A stretch of DNA of 64,000 bases from Zygnema cylindricum (taxonomy: Eukaryota > Streptophyta > Zygnematophyceae > Zygnematales > Zygnemataceae), in the NCBI GenBank assembly GCA_037447655.1, contig JBBHKE010003105.1, positions 113,685 through 177,684 of the forward strand, read 5' to 3'. Made by a program: the position numbers and the translations under genes. Positions 10,519 to 21,823 of this stretch are shown here, piece by piece. The notes beneath the pieces are model-generated. The model saw only the letters and a program-made list of their open reading frames with translations, was not told the origin of the DNA and made no database searches. The stretch's first letter is position 1. Each line of letters begins with the position of its first letter.

Positions 10519-11138
10519 ATCCGTACTAGAAATTAATGTAACGAAAAATGGAAATTTGAATTGAAATAATGAAAAATGGGAAAAATGAAAATAGACATTA
10601 GGAAATTGGGAACTTCATAAAACTGTTTAAAACATCTTTTTATTTTCATTTTTTTTTTTTTTTTTGCTTTTCTTTGTGGTGTCACATTGTTCAAAGTGAA
10701 ATTGAGAAATTGGTTTAAAATGACATCGATTTTTTTTTTGTTTTTTTTTTTGGATTGATCTCTCAATGACCGAAAAAAAGAAATAAAAATAAATAAATTG
10801 TAGACATTTAAACCATTTTGGAGCGAAATACAATTGATTGTTAAAAACTAAAAGGAGTCAAACCATTGAAATTGAAAATTTCCATGATAAAGTCCAAAAA
10901 TGAATCCTTCCCTCTCACCTCTCCCTCTTCCCCTCTCTCCATTCCCTTTCCGCAATTCCCCCTCTCCTCCCCCCCCCCCCCCCCCCAATTTTCCTCCCCA
11001 AACCTCACTCCCTCTCCTTTTCTCTATTCCTCCCTTCCCTCTCTCCCTCCCCTCCCTCCCTTCTCCTCCCTCATGCCTCCCCTCCCCCCCCTCCCCCTCC
11101 CCCTCCCTCCCTCCCTCTCCCTCCCCCTTATTTTGTCC
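10519..11138. other. Low-complexity intergenic DNA
   Basis: Poly-A/T and AAAAAT-rich to about 10900, then a 240-bp CT-rich tract (CCCTCTCC words, and a poly-C run near 10970). Proline/serine-rich frames here follow from the composition. Confidence 0.6.
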
Positions 11139-12114
11139 TCACTTTGACGGTTTCAGCTCCTTCTCCATTTCCCCTGCCAGCTGGCACCCCTCCTCGTACT
11201 GTACTGTACGGCCACCCTCCAGCCCCCCAGCGTGGCAATCTCTGATTCGTCCAAAATATTCCACACGTGCGAGCTCCATCAGCTCCGCGCGCCCTAGTGT
11301 CCAGACCCCCCCCTCCGTGACGTCACCCTCCAGGATGTGCACAGGAATCTGGACGCCCCTTCCCACTCTCAAATGGACCATATTTCAATTTTTCCTCTTT
11401 CCTTCTCCAATTCCACCAGTCCCAGAAATCTCTATCTATGATTTCCTCAACCCTAGCTATATGTCCTGGTCTATTCCAGCATACCCTCCCTCCCTCCCTC
11501 CCTCCCTCCCTCCCTCCCTCCCTCCCTCCCTCCCTCCCTCCCTCCCTCCCTCCCTCCCTCCCTCCCTCCCTCCCTCTGTCGCGTCGGCAATTCCCATGCA
11601 TAATCCACCTAAGCCAGATGCAGACTGCGCCAGAGGCCTGGAGAGAGGAGGGGGGGGAGAGGGAGAGAGGGGGAGAGGGGGGGAGGGTGAGGGTGAGGGT
11701 GAGGGTGGGGGGGTGGGGGGAGGGGAAAGGAGAAATCGGGTAAAAATGGGGGAGAAATGGAGATCGTATGTGAAGTAAATTGAGGGATGGAATGGGGTGC
11801 AAAAGGGGATAAGTTTATTTTTGGTTTTTTTTGTCTTTTTTGGTTATAATGTGTTCAACAAGACAAAATTAGCGCGTCCATCCCCCTTTTATTATTATTA
11901 TTATTATTATTTACATTATCCTATAATTGACGAGTTTTATTTTAGTTTTATTTTGGTTTTTGTTTAAGCTATTTTAATATTTCTGTTTTTTTTGTCGTTT
12001 GGGATGCTGCCGAATCGGGTGCGAGGTGCCACCTGGCAGCTGCTGGTTCCGCCAAATCAGGAGAGCCAGTAATCTCCGACTGCCAGCTGGCAGACTTTTG
12101 GACTCTTCTGCCAT
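11139..12114 (-). CDS. Candidate multi-exon gene of unknown function (model incomplete)
   Basis: Three minus-strand pieces look like exons. First, 12114-12033 begins at an ATG after a CT-rich leader (MAEESKSLPAGSRRLLALL) and ends at CCAG|GTGGC. Second, a segment from 11637 follows a very strong pyrimidine tract ending TCTCTCCAG and can read ASGLGGLCMGIADATE. Third, 11348-11139 follows GCGTCCAG and reads IPVHILEGDVTEGG to a TGA after ELKPSK. The phases of the first two do not join cleanly, and the second runs into the (GGGA)n array at 11484-11576. At least one junction is therefore wrong, or the gene is broken. No family recognised. Confidence 0.3.
11484..11576. repeat. Second (TCCC)n array
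   Basis: About 23 perfect TCCC units, the same motif and strand as at 8788-9025. It lies inside the candidate minus-strand gene. A GGGGAGAGG/GGTGAGG purine tract follows at 11641-11740. Confidence 0.97.
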
Positions 12115-12340
12115 CGCCGGAAACTGCCGAGAGCCTTCGCGACGGGGGAAGAGGGAGAGAGAGGGAGAGATTTGCAAAGGGTTTGGAAAGAAAGAGGTAG
12201 AGTGATAGCCTGTTCCCACCGGAGCATTTGTAACTTTTTGCCCATTCCGATGATTTTCCCAAAAGTCATCGGAAAACGGGTCTTGTTCACACCAAAATTT
12301 TGGCACGTAACTCCGATTGAAGGTGTCTTGTGACACTTCA

Positions 12341-12440
12341 CACGCTTCGACGTCATCAAACACGCTTCGACGTCATCAAACACGCTTCGACGTCATCAAA
12401 CACGCTTTGACGTCATCAAACACGCTTCGACGTCATCAAA
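12341..12440 (+). promoter_or_regulatory. Five 20-bp tandem repeats carrying a TGACG/ACGT motif
   Basis: Five exact-phase units of CACGCTTCGACGTCATCAAA, one with a single C-to-T change. Each contains GACGTCA, that is TGACGTC on the other strand. TGACG/ACGT is the established core of plant bZIP (TGA/as-1, CRE-like) sites. The block lies about 220 bp upstream of a GTAAGT donor at 12663, so it could serve as an enhancer for the unit at 12520-13720. That function is inference. Confidence 0.5.
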
Positions 12441-12519
12441 CAAAGGCGCGAAAACAAACCTGCACATTTTCAAACTTACTAATAACATCGCAGTCCTCTC
12501 CTTTCAACAGTTGCTTCTT

Positions 12520-13720
12520 CTACTAGATTATTGGCCGCCATTTTCGCCTGTTTTTATGCCACCGTTCCATTAATTTTCAAAACATTCCATTAATTTTCAA
12601 AACATTCCAGGTTTTCGTCCCTCACCACCGTATAGTGTCTTCTTGTGGTTCTTTTTTGATTGGTAAGTTACTTACCTTTTACCTTATCTTTTTTTTAGTT
12701 CATTGTATATACACTGTATGATTACAAATGTACTTCTTTTTGTATGACTCATATTCACAATAAGAAAAATTAATGCGGTTTCCTCTGTACATTTGTCAAT
12801 GAAAAAATGACATTTTGTTTTTACTGGATGAGAAGCTTTTTAGGGTTTTTCGATTTTGTTATGGCTTTACTTCATGTTAAGCTTTTTAATTTTTTGCTGC
12901 GCCATTCCTGCCCGGATTTTCTTAGGGTTATTCTAGTTTTTTAGCTTAAAAAGAATCTGTTATTAACACTGACAAAAAGGTAACTTCTGTATATTCTGTT
13001 TTGTATTACTGTGAATTTTTACGACGTCTCTATGTTTCCGTTTATTTGTGGTTTTTCGTTTTATCTGGCTAGAGGAATTTATTTCACTTTTTTAATCGGG
13101 TTAATAGTTCCGGTCAGTTTGACTTTTTTTTTCCTTCTTTACCGGTTTGACTTTTTTACCAATTCGGTTTTCTTTGGTATAGATTTGGCTTCGTTTCACC
13201 TAATTCAGTTTGATTGGTAATTAACTGCTTTAATTTTGATTTGTTTTTTGGCTGGTTAAACTTTTTGTTAACTGGTGATTTTGGTTTCATTTGTTTGACT
13301 TTTTTGACTGGTTAGACTTTTGTTTGACTGGTTGGACTTTCAATTGACTGGTTTGACTTGTATCTAACTGGTTAGATTTTTATTTGGCTGGTTTGACTTT
13401 TTATTAACCGGTTCGAATTTCATTTCACTGGTTTGACTTTTACTTGAATCGTATGACTTTTTTAAACTGAATTGACTTTTACTCAACTGTTTAACTTTTA
13501 TTCAACTGGCTTAATTTTGTCATGTTTTGTTGGCTGGTTTGGCTTTTTAAACACATGCTTACGACGTTGACTCCGGTAATCGTTACCTGTTTTGTCTCAT
13601 GGCAGCAAAGTACTCATTATAGATCTTCAGATCAACAAATCAACGTTCCAGTTGGAGCTTTGCCTTCTCATGCAACGGATACCTATGCAGCAAAACACCC
13701 AACGGCACGGAATTCGAAAG
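12520..13720 (+). ncRNA. Candidate spliced transcription unit (coding status unknown)
   Basis: A strong donor GATTG|GTAAGT at 12663 pairs with an acceptor CTCATGGCAG at 13605. The 115-nt exon that follows (13606-13720) ends AAAG|GTACGC. The exon is open in one frame (QSTHYRSSDQQINVPVGALP then ATDTYAAKHP), but no ATG can be traced into it. The intron would hold the 20-bp T-rich minisatellite at 13280-13520. It may be an internal exon of a small gene or a non-coding RNA; listed as ncRNA only because no start codon is visible. The hAT-like element at 13847 would sit in the next intron. Confidence 0.25.
13280..13520. repeat. ~20-bp T-rich minisatellite
   Basis: About 12 degenerate units near TTGACTGGTTTGACTTTTAT. 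Earlier, more diverged units reach back to about 13090. Confidence 0.8.
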
Positions 13721-13846
13721 GTACGCAAGTAGTAATAATTATGTAATAAGTACATAATAAGGTATGGAACAATTGACAGTACCATGTTATTAATGATGCA
13801 TTCTTCATAGTTGTGGTGTTATGTAGAAGAGTTGGTATGAAATAAC

Positions 13847-14667
13847 TAGTGTTGGGTATCGAGGACCATTTGCCGATATTCGATATATATCGAATTTCAG
13901 GTACCCGATAATCGATATATCGCTTTGATATATCGAAAACCTAAATATCGTGATATATCGTCAATATATCGCCAATATATCGTATCGTCGATATATCGAG
14001 GCTTTTTAAAACAAAAAATTATAACTACTTTTGCTACTGCTGCTAGAACTAATGCTGCTGCAGCTGGTAGTAAATATCCGGAAGCGTTTCAGTGTCATTT
14101 TCCTCTTCACCTCCCATGATTCCTCCCATCACTTGGGAATCCATGGAGAAAACTAAAAGCGTAAGCTTTCTATAATATAAGTCGCTGAAAATGGATAAGC
14201 CGTAATGGCTTCCAATCTGCAAATTGGTAGATGCCTGCAAAAATGCCTGCAGATAGGTAATTATTCCTGCCTGAAAGCATGAAAAGAACAGTGTGCAATT
14301 TTTTTTTTCAGATTTTCCTTGACTTAATTAGTGTGACCTTTTCGTATGTGAAATCTCTACATACAAAATAATTAATAATATGAATTACGGAATTATTACT
14401 TTTGTGGTCGGTTACATTTTGCGGCGTCTACCTTTAAGTCACGGAACGAAAATCACGTCGTATGTCGCGTATCAAACAATTTGTCTTCATGGCTAAAATA
14501 TCATATTATTTAAAATATTAAATTTTGAAAATATTATATATCGTGATATATATCGCGATAATTTTTGTTGGTCTCGGTACGATATATCGAGAAGTTTGCT
14601 CGATCGATATTCGATATATCGAATATCGAAATTATCGCGATATGAAATCACCCGATACCCAACACTA
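13847..14667. mobile_element. Non-autonomous hAT-like element with perfect 8-bp TSD
   Basis: Terminal inverted repeats TAGTGTTGGGTATCG and CGATACCCAACACTA are bordered by the perfect duplication GAAATAAC (13839-13846 and 14668-14675). An 8-bp duplication and a YAGNGTTGGG-type end are hallmarks of the hAT superfamily. Subterminal regions are packed with GATATATCG palindromes, plausible transposase-binding repeats. No transposase frame is present in the 821 bp. Confidence 0.93.
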
Positions 14668-14949
14668 GAAATAACTTTTTTTTTATGAATTATGTTTGCA
14701 AATATGTTATGTGAGGAGTTCCGTGTGTAACCAATAGCTGTGATATGTATTTGGGATTTTTAGAAGTTTTTGTGTCAGAATTTGTGGTGTTTTTATTAGT
14801 TTATTTCAAAACAGAAAACTGCAAATCTGAAAACAAAAAACTGACAACTGGCAACTGCAAACTAATAATAGTGTGACATAAAAATAGTGCGACAGAAAAA
14901 TAGTGTGGCAGAAACAAAATAGTAAGGCAGATATAGTGTAGTATACATA

Positions 14950-14951
<2 letters not shown>

Positions 14952-15025
<74 letters not shown>
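14952..15025. repeat. (TA)n microsatellite
   Basis: About 74 bp of uninterrupted TA dinucleotides. Confidence 0.97.
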
Positions 15026-15028
<3 letters not shown>

Positions 15029-16178
15029 GCCTGTTCAATATGAGTTCCTACTTTTACTTTAACTCCCTCTATTTTACGTGAAGCCGGCAACAAAAGATTG
15101 TTTTCTTTTACCTGGAGGTTTGAGCCAAAGGGCAACTAAACGTCATCGAATTGGACAAAATAACAATTTGCTGCAACTAATACAATCTAAGTTCCAACAA
15201 AAAACCATTTAAATCATTTGAACAGTGACTAAAAAACTACTAGAATAGTGAGAAACTTTGGATTCAAATAACACAAGCGTCCATCTTGAAAATGCTCAAG
15301 GATGACTCCGACCGATATGTCCAATATAACAAATGCAGTAACAACTAAAAACCAGCAAAAATCATAAAAGCCCAAGCCCAAAAACAAGAAAGCCTGTAAG
15401 AAAGCCTCTCGAGGTACATCACCATTTACAAAAACTTTTGAAGCGAATGCTTCGCGAATGAATATCCAACAGTCATTGTTACCTCCTAGACCTTTGGCGC
15501 ATATTGGCAAGATTCTTTGTAATGTTGTTCTCACATAAAAACAAAATAAGAGGTATGACGTAGTACGGAGAGGTCCATATTTCTGTAAACAACCTCATTT
15601 TTTGTCCGATGGAACTTCACCCTCAGAGATAATGTTTTGTTGGCGTTAGGCATTGAACCCTTAATAGAGTTGAATCACGATTTGTTTCTTTGCTCTAATA
15701 ATTTATCCACACTAATAGCGTTTCACGGTGTACTTTGTTTTCTGTCCGCCCACAAAGTATTTTGTTGTCCATACTTGCCAACTTCTTAGGTTGTCGTCCT
15801 TTTTTGTTGTATTTTAACTCCATTTTGTCTATTTGGCAAGCTCGCTTTCCATGGGAACGAGAATGCTCCTTATGTGACAGTTTTATGACATCATCGCTTC
15901 AATCATTAGGAGTAATAAGGACTGGATATTAGTGCTAATGTATTGGGAAATTTCTAATTGCGATAAATTCAATACTCGATATATTGAATGTCAATTAGTC
16001 AAAAGGCTCGATATATCGCTCAGGGTGGGAGGCGAGGTCCGTTTAAAAAGTACGGAAATCATATACGGAAAGAAGGTACGGTAGATAGGCCGTCGTCCTA
16101 AGGAACGGGGGAGGGTTTTTTGGCAAACCGACGTTTGGGGGTCTATTTGCTCAAAAATTGCAATCGGTCAATATTTGG
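15026..16178. other. Intergenic; one hydrophobic minus-strand frame
   Basis: A 101-codon minus-strand frame at 15534-15229 starts with GTG and has two hydrophobic stretches (around FLFLGLGFYDFCW and LVVTAFVILD). No family is recognised, so it is not called a gene. At 15690-15735 a degenerate right end of the TA-flanked MITE family (CTAATAGCG then CGGTGTA) is visible. Confidence 0.35.
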
Positions 16179-17053
16179 TAGTGTTGTGTATGGGTAAAAA
16201 ACTTATCGCGATAACACCGATACCGATAGTTATTGGTTATCGAACGGTCAGAGATTCCGATATATCGGTCTGGGACCAACAAATTCCATATCGGCGATAA
16301 CTTAAAAAATATATAGTATGCATACAATAGTACTTTATAACATACTGTATTATTTTATTGATTTTATATAGCGTGGCATGCCACGTATAAAAATCTGTTC
16401 CGTTACCGCTTAACTGCAATTTATTACGGACAGCGCAGCATATAAACGTTGGCTGGTTAACTGAACAAAACTTTTACGGCGACGTACGTAATTTTACTAA
16501 AAAACTGGTGAACATGGAACTGGAAAAGGACGGCGGACACAAAAGTACAACGGACGCAAAATAACATTCTGCGCGCCGCCGTAATCGAACGGACGACTTG
16601 GAATGAGAAAACACGAGCGGACAGGCCAGCGTGAGCGCCGGCATCCCGGAATGGCTCTTTTGGCAGCTTATACCAAAAAAGTCGACAGATTGACACGTGG
16701 CATGTCCCCAAGGGATCTCAAGGAATAAAAGGACAAAGCCATGGCGTCGGATGTGAAAGGTACATCATTTTTACTGAATCCGTATCAAAACCGTACAGAT
16801 CTCATGGCGGCTACTTAACCGGGGAATATGACGTATAGTTGAGGGTACAGGCCGTACATTTATCTGTACTGTCCGTACAGTTATCGCCGATAGTTATCGT
16901 TATCGGCATTATCGCCGATAAGTACCCGATATTATCGGCTACTTATCGGCGATAAGACCGATGTCGATATATCGTACTAATATATCGATTATCGGATACC
17001 CGAAAAAAGGCCCATATCGGTTATCGGCAAATCCTTACCGATACACAACACTA
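16179..17053. mobile_element. Non-autonomous hAT-like element, 875 bp
   Basis: Ends TAGTGTTGTGTATGGGTAA and TTACCGATACACAACACTA, flanked by ATATTTGG and TTATTTGG (7 of 8 identical). The subterminal DNA is rich in TTATCGGCGATAA palindromes. The unrelated middle (about 16375-16860) includes GCCATGGCGTCGGATGTGAA followed by AGGTACAT, that is a Kozak-like ATG and a possible donor, so it may be captured host promoter and first-exon DNA. Confidence 0.9.
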
Positions 17054-17509
17054 TTATTTGGGATAGCCGCGGGAAATCATGCTGAGCAAAACATAAAAAA
17101 AAAAAAACGATAACTTGCCCGTAAATGTTTTTGACAAAAAAAAATCGTCTCCACAAAAGAAGGAATCGCATTCGCCCGAACTTGGGAACTGACCCCTCCC
17201 AGATAAAAAATGGGCCCTTTAAGCATCCGTATAAACAAAAGTCACACATATTTTTGTTCTGCCCGAATGTTTCATTTCTTTTTGCTTCTAATGACCACGT
17301 GGTAAATTTTGAATGGCGTAAAGTTGACGTAGTCCGTACAAATGGGTCGATCAATCGGGTCGGTTTCCGAGATGAGCGTTTTTTCGATCCGCAAATTAGC
17401 CCAATGGAGCCAAATCTCTAAAACGGCTTTTCACACGTATGGTGATGCGCTGTCAGTCGTCTACTTTCTGTCCTTTTGAGGATTGTCGTACAAAGTAGAT
17501 ATTATGTAT
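17054..17509. other. Intergenic, no gene seen
   Basis: Overlapping frames on both strands without recognisable features. Confidence 0.45.
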
Positions 17510-17833
17510 TTATTGTTGAGCTGTACTTTCTATGTACTTTTCAGCCAATGATTCGGCTGCGCATATGAAACCATAATTGAAAGCATAGTTCAAAAGTAGG
17601 CGTTTTTTGGTATGCCTTTTGTAGGCCGCCTTTAGCGTAAGTTGTGTTACGGGCTTTCCATGTGATCTTCTTAGATCGCTACTTTCATCAGCGACCGTCC
17701 GATCTTCCGAATCTGACGATAGTCCTATCGTAAGTTGTGTTATGGGCTTTTCATGTGATCTTCTTAGATCGTTACTTTCATCAACGACCGTCAGATTGTA
17801 CGAATCTGACGGTTTAAATAAAAAGTCGCTCAA
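17510..17833 (-). CDS. Possible exon with an internal protein duplication
   Basis: A 107-codon open minus-strand frame contains two tandem units of about 33 residues, SDSYNLTVVDESNDLRRSHE and SDSEDRTVADESSDLRRSHG, each ending KP(I/V)TQLT. The copies differ mostly at positions that keep the reading open. A basic stretch (AAYKRHTKKRLLLNY) and the tail follow. There is no ATG (the frame opens after a TGA with TTG), so it would have to be an internal or terminal exon or a gene fragment. No family recognised. Confidence 0.3.
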   Translation of the reverse strand: MSDFLFKPSDSYNLTVVDESNDLRRSHEKPITQLTIGLSSDSEDRTVADESSDLRRSHGKPVTQLTLKAAYKRHTKKRLLLNYAFNYGFICAAESLAEKYIESTAQQ

Positions 17834-18649
17834 AACTCACAGAAACTTTTTTTTTGTCCGATTTTTTTTTCAAATTTAGACAATCGATCCATGTGCAACT
17901 CAACCCTGTTACTATTTTATTTCATTTTGCGGCCAATACAATATGGGTCTTAACTCTTAAGGCCATATTGTATGTTTTGCATACAATAGGCATATGGTAT
18001 GGGCGTACGGTCACCTACTTTTGAACTGATTGAAAGGCAACTGTCTTTCTAAGGAGTCAGATCTCACCGTACCAGAAAAACGGTTTGTCGTTTAGGGATT
18101 GACTTCCGCGCCGGTCAACTTTTGCTGAAAGAAGCAAAGTTAAAAACTTAATTATTTTTCCGCCGTAAAAGGTGTCCAATATACCTAAGTGCCCCAAGAC
18201 TTCTGGAGTTCTGGGTCACCTTCTGGAACTTCCGTACGGTACCATACGGATATACGGAAAGTAGATATTTCTTTGGCTCTGGTGATGCAGTTATCACCCT
18301 CCAAGTGTCAAGTTTCTACATCCCTATAGCCCTATAGGTAATGGCATGTCAGAAGGTACATATGGAACGTATGTACTTTTCAAGTTTTCATAGAACATTG
18401 AAAAATAGCGCATTCTCCGCCGTGTTTTACGCTGACAAGGTAAAACAGTAGCCGTACGCTAAGACTCGTTCGTGAAACTGCCTATTTTAGTATTTTACAC
18501 CTTTTGTCCGTACAATAAGCTGAAAAATGCGAAATTCTGGGATGTACGGACGCACGCGAACCCTAATGCGGTGTTGACTACCATGATGGCAAAATTTCAT
18601 TCCAGCCGTCATATAATGTCGGTGGACCTCATTTTTGGGAAAAGTACAG
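17834..18649. other. Intergenic, GTAC-rich
   Basis: No gene is recognised. Several GTAC/CCGTAC words lie around 18230-18370 and 18480-18560. Confidence 0.45.
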
Positions 18650-19237
18650 TGCACCGTGATACGTTATTAGCGTTGAGAAATTATTAGTGTTAAAAAATAA
18701 TTAGCGTTATTAATACTAATTACGATTTTCAATTTTTTTTAAAAAAATGTTTAATACTAATTGATCATTAATTCTAATTTTGGTACAACAGATCTGCCAT
18801 CAGGATCTACACAGTAAAATAGGTAAAAGTACAGAATCTGACAAATTGTACACTGTCGCGTCCTTTGACTCAAATTTTTTCATAACTCTAATTTGGGTGT
18901 TCGCGCGAATAATTGTTACGCCACACATATCTTTACACTAAAATAGGTACGATCTTATTATGTCTCTTATTCTGAGCGTAGTTTTACATGAGATCACGAT
19001 TATTTTAATCCATGTTTCATACTTTTTACTTAATAAAGTACCATTTTGTACGGACTGACACGTCTGTACCTCACACTATTCAATAATATCATAAATTAGA
19101 ATTATGAACGCTAATTCTCTAAAACCGGAATTAACGTAAAGGAAAATCTAGTATTATCAATTCTATTGCGGGTTTTGGAATCAAAATTTGGGGCCGCCGA
19201 TATAGAGTTCATACCGCTAATAACGATCCGCGGTGTA
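18650..19237. mobile_element. Diverged larger member of the TA-flanked MITE family
   Basis: Left end TGCACCGTGATACGTTATTAGCG and right end CTAATAACGATCCGCGGTGTA match the family TIR with several substitutions. The TA has become TG at the left border. At 588 bp it is longer than its relatives and may contain a second insertion. No coding capacity. Confidence 0.6.
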
Positions 19238-19549
19238 GTGGATAAGGCGGTGTGCCCATGTGTTAAAGAAATGGATCTTTTACGTCGTTTTCACAAAACA
19301 TGGGACTTGCAACGATAAAATGATACGTCGTGCGAAAAACGGGCAAGAACCAAAGTACATTTTTACTCCTGTTAAAACTTTGAAAGTACTCCAATTTGGC
19401 GTTATTATCTTTTCGACCAATTCCAGCTCAACTTCACGCTTTTAATGAAAACAACTAAAGAGGTGATTTTAATAGAAGTAATAGCCGATTGGCGACTAAG
19501 AAAAAGGGTATTGCACGCGTGAAACGTCTTCGAGGAGGCGTGACCAAGT

Positions 19550-19759
19550 TTACATGTCCAAAAGTACCTCAAATTGAACCCTTTTTAACACCAAGAATGG
19601 TGAGATATGCATGGCCAATCTTACATCATTCCAAAAGGTTATGTCTATACCTAGAATCATGCCATAAACTGGCTTATTCAAATAGGTGACCCTTCCAAGC
19701 TCCACCTTACTATTGTGCGTCAAAGGTACACCTTTGACCTTAATGCGATGCACCTGCAT
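19550..19759 (-). pseudogene. Possible retropepsin fragment of a Ty3/gypsy-like element
   Basis: The minus-strand frame reads NKPVYGMILGIDITFWNDVR, resembling the C-terminal ILGMDWL region of Ty3/gypsy proteases. There are no adjoining RT or LTR sequences. Similarity is judged by eye only. Confidence 0.25.
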
Positions 19760-20189
19760 TACACCTTTGGTCGGTGTTCCTTGTTGATTGGTTTCAGTGT
19801 CGTGGTAGTTATGAGATCAGGTAGAGCTCTTCTTTTATCACATGAACGAAACAACATCAGTTATACATTTCATCGACAAGAACTTTGAAATTATACAAAA
19901 AAATATATATATTTTTGCAATATGATGACATCAATTTAACTCTTGTCCCATATGTTTTAAACAACTCACTTCCTTTGTATCGATCACTCTCTCTTACATG
20001 GATCACAAAATCACAATATCATTGCACTACACCTAATATACATCAAAGTCTACCGCTACAAAAAGGTATCCCCTATATCGCGTACACCTTTCACTTATCC
20101 TACTCTTCGTTTCATCTTTGGCCCTCCACTTCCTAAAAAGGTCAAGCAACGATTAAAGTAAGGTTTGTTAGATATAGAGAAAAATAGTG

Positions 20190-21175
20190 AAAGTAAATGA
20201 AACAAAACGGGAGAGAGAGAGAGAGTGATAGGGGAAAAAAGGGAGGGAAGGGGAGAGTGAGAGGGCATAGAGCAAATTCAATGGATAAGGAAAGGTAGAG
20301 GGATAGTACCAAAGCAAAGGAGAAAGAAAAGGTGGAAACAATGGAGATGAAAAGGGAAAAAGAGAGGGGAGAATGAGGGGAGAGGGATAGGTAGAGGGAG
20401 AGGCAACGGGACTGAAAAAGAGAGGGAGAGGGAGAATGTTGAATTAGGAGAGAGAGAAAAAAAGAGGAAGAGGGAAAAAGAGAGGGCAAGTTTAGGGGAG
20501 AGGGAGAGGGAGAGGTCGTACAATCACAGGATATAATGGACGACCCCTAATAAAGGGAATAATGAGCCGACCAGGATTTGAACTTGGGACATTTCCCTTA
20601 ACTTGTGAATTCATGTACTAACCATTGTGCCACCTGCTCAAATGATGAGTCTCGTGGGTCCAATTTTATTAGGTTTTAGTGTATCCGGGTATCGATCGGC
20701 ACGTTTCACGTATGTCAACAGGGAAAATGAAGTTTTATGTGAGAATGAAATGGATAGGGAGAGGACTGGTTCAAGAGCGGTCAAAGGGGGGAAAGTGAGA
20801 GGACTTAAATAAGGGAGATAGGGAATGCCGATTTAGGGTAGAGAGAGAGAGAGGGAAAGGGAGAGTGAGAGAGAGGAGGTTGCCAATTTAGGGGAAGGGG
20901 AGAGAAAGAGAGAGAGTGCCGATCTAGGGGAGGCGGGAGGGTGAGAGACAAAAAGGGAGATGGTATGAATTTGGGAGATCGAGAGAGAAAGCCAGAGGGA
21001 GAAAAACAATACTGATTTAAGGGAGGGTGAGAGGGAGAGAAAGCGAGAAAGGAGAGGGCAAATGTAGGGGAGAGTGAGAAAGGGAGGGAGAGAGAAATAG
21101 AGAGGGCAAATTTAGGAAGAAAAAAGAGGGAGAATGAGAGGGATAGGGAGATGGTTCCAATTTAGAGGAGGGAGA
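20190..21175. repeat. Purine-rich GAGAGGGA block, left half
   Basis: Nearly 1 kb of GA-rich DNA with a loose higher-order unit containing (C/G)(A/C)(A/C/G)ATTTAGGGGAGAG. It continues at 27399-27830 beyond a Copia element. The GGAGA at 21171-21175 is that element's target duplication, so the two halves were one block before insertion. Confidence 0.85.
20566..20641 (-). pseudogene. tRNA-like sequence (degenerate tRNA or SINE head)
   Basis: The minus strand starts TGAGCAGGTGGCACAATGG (A-box-like) and ends with AAGTTCAAATCC (good B-box), then TGGTCGGCTCA. Most of a 7-bp acceptor stem pairs, and the T-stem has one mismatch. The anticodon arm does not fold well, so an amino acid cannot be assigned. 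Confidence 0.5.
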
Positions 21176-21823
21176 TGATAAGAATAAGAGTCAATCATAG
21201 TGTGCTCACAATTACATAAATGTCTCAATGCGGAAGCGAAATTAAAATATAAACAAACATTATATCACATTGAAAACTCATAATATAACATAGAGGCGAA
21301 TTTAATACTCAATGAAATAAACACATATTATCTCAATCTTTTACCCAATTATTATACTTCTCATAATTCATTTTTACTTAATTGACTCTTAATTTTATTC
21401 ATTATTAATTCAATCTAACTCAAACGATGTTTTTTTAACTTAGCCGTGAAAATGATATAGAACACTAACTTTAGAAGTGTCTAAATGTACTTAGACGCAA
21501 ATATGGTACAATGCAAAGTGAAACTACTGGAAACAAATCTGACAAATTCCTGTACGGGTAACTTAACTTACGCACACGAAACTACTAGACGTATGTCGCG
21601 CGAAACGAAACTAAACGAAAATTCACGAAGTACGGTACTATAACTTAAACGAAACAAAAAACAAATAAAATGAAATCGTGTACCCGTGAAAACGCACGAA
21701 ATACTAAATCAAACTAAATAAAACAAAACGAAAATACGCAAGTGCCGCGTAACCAAATCTAAGACACATTAACTACGAACAAACATTACGTAACTGTAGA
21801 TTCCATCATTGTAAATCCTAAAA
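21176..21823 (-). repeat. 3' LTR of the minus-strand Copia element
   Basis: Similar along its length to 26763-27398, including GAATAAGAGTCAATC near one end and TTGTAAATCCTA at the other. Confidence 0.93.

Noticed and set aside
12341-12440. Possible CRISPR or satellite array
   Set aside because: Five head-to-tail 20-bp units with no spacers; better read as a short minisatellite with bZIP cores.
15229-15534. Hydrophobic minus-strand frame as a membrane protein gene
   Set aside because: GTG start and no family resemblance; hydrophobicity alone in AT-rich DNA is weak evidence.
20190-21175. TTTAGGG-containing words as an interstitial telomere
   Set aside because: TTTAGGG occurs only as part of a longer GA-rich unit and is never in tandem.
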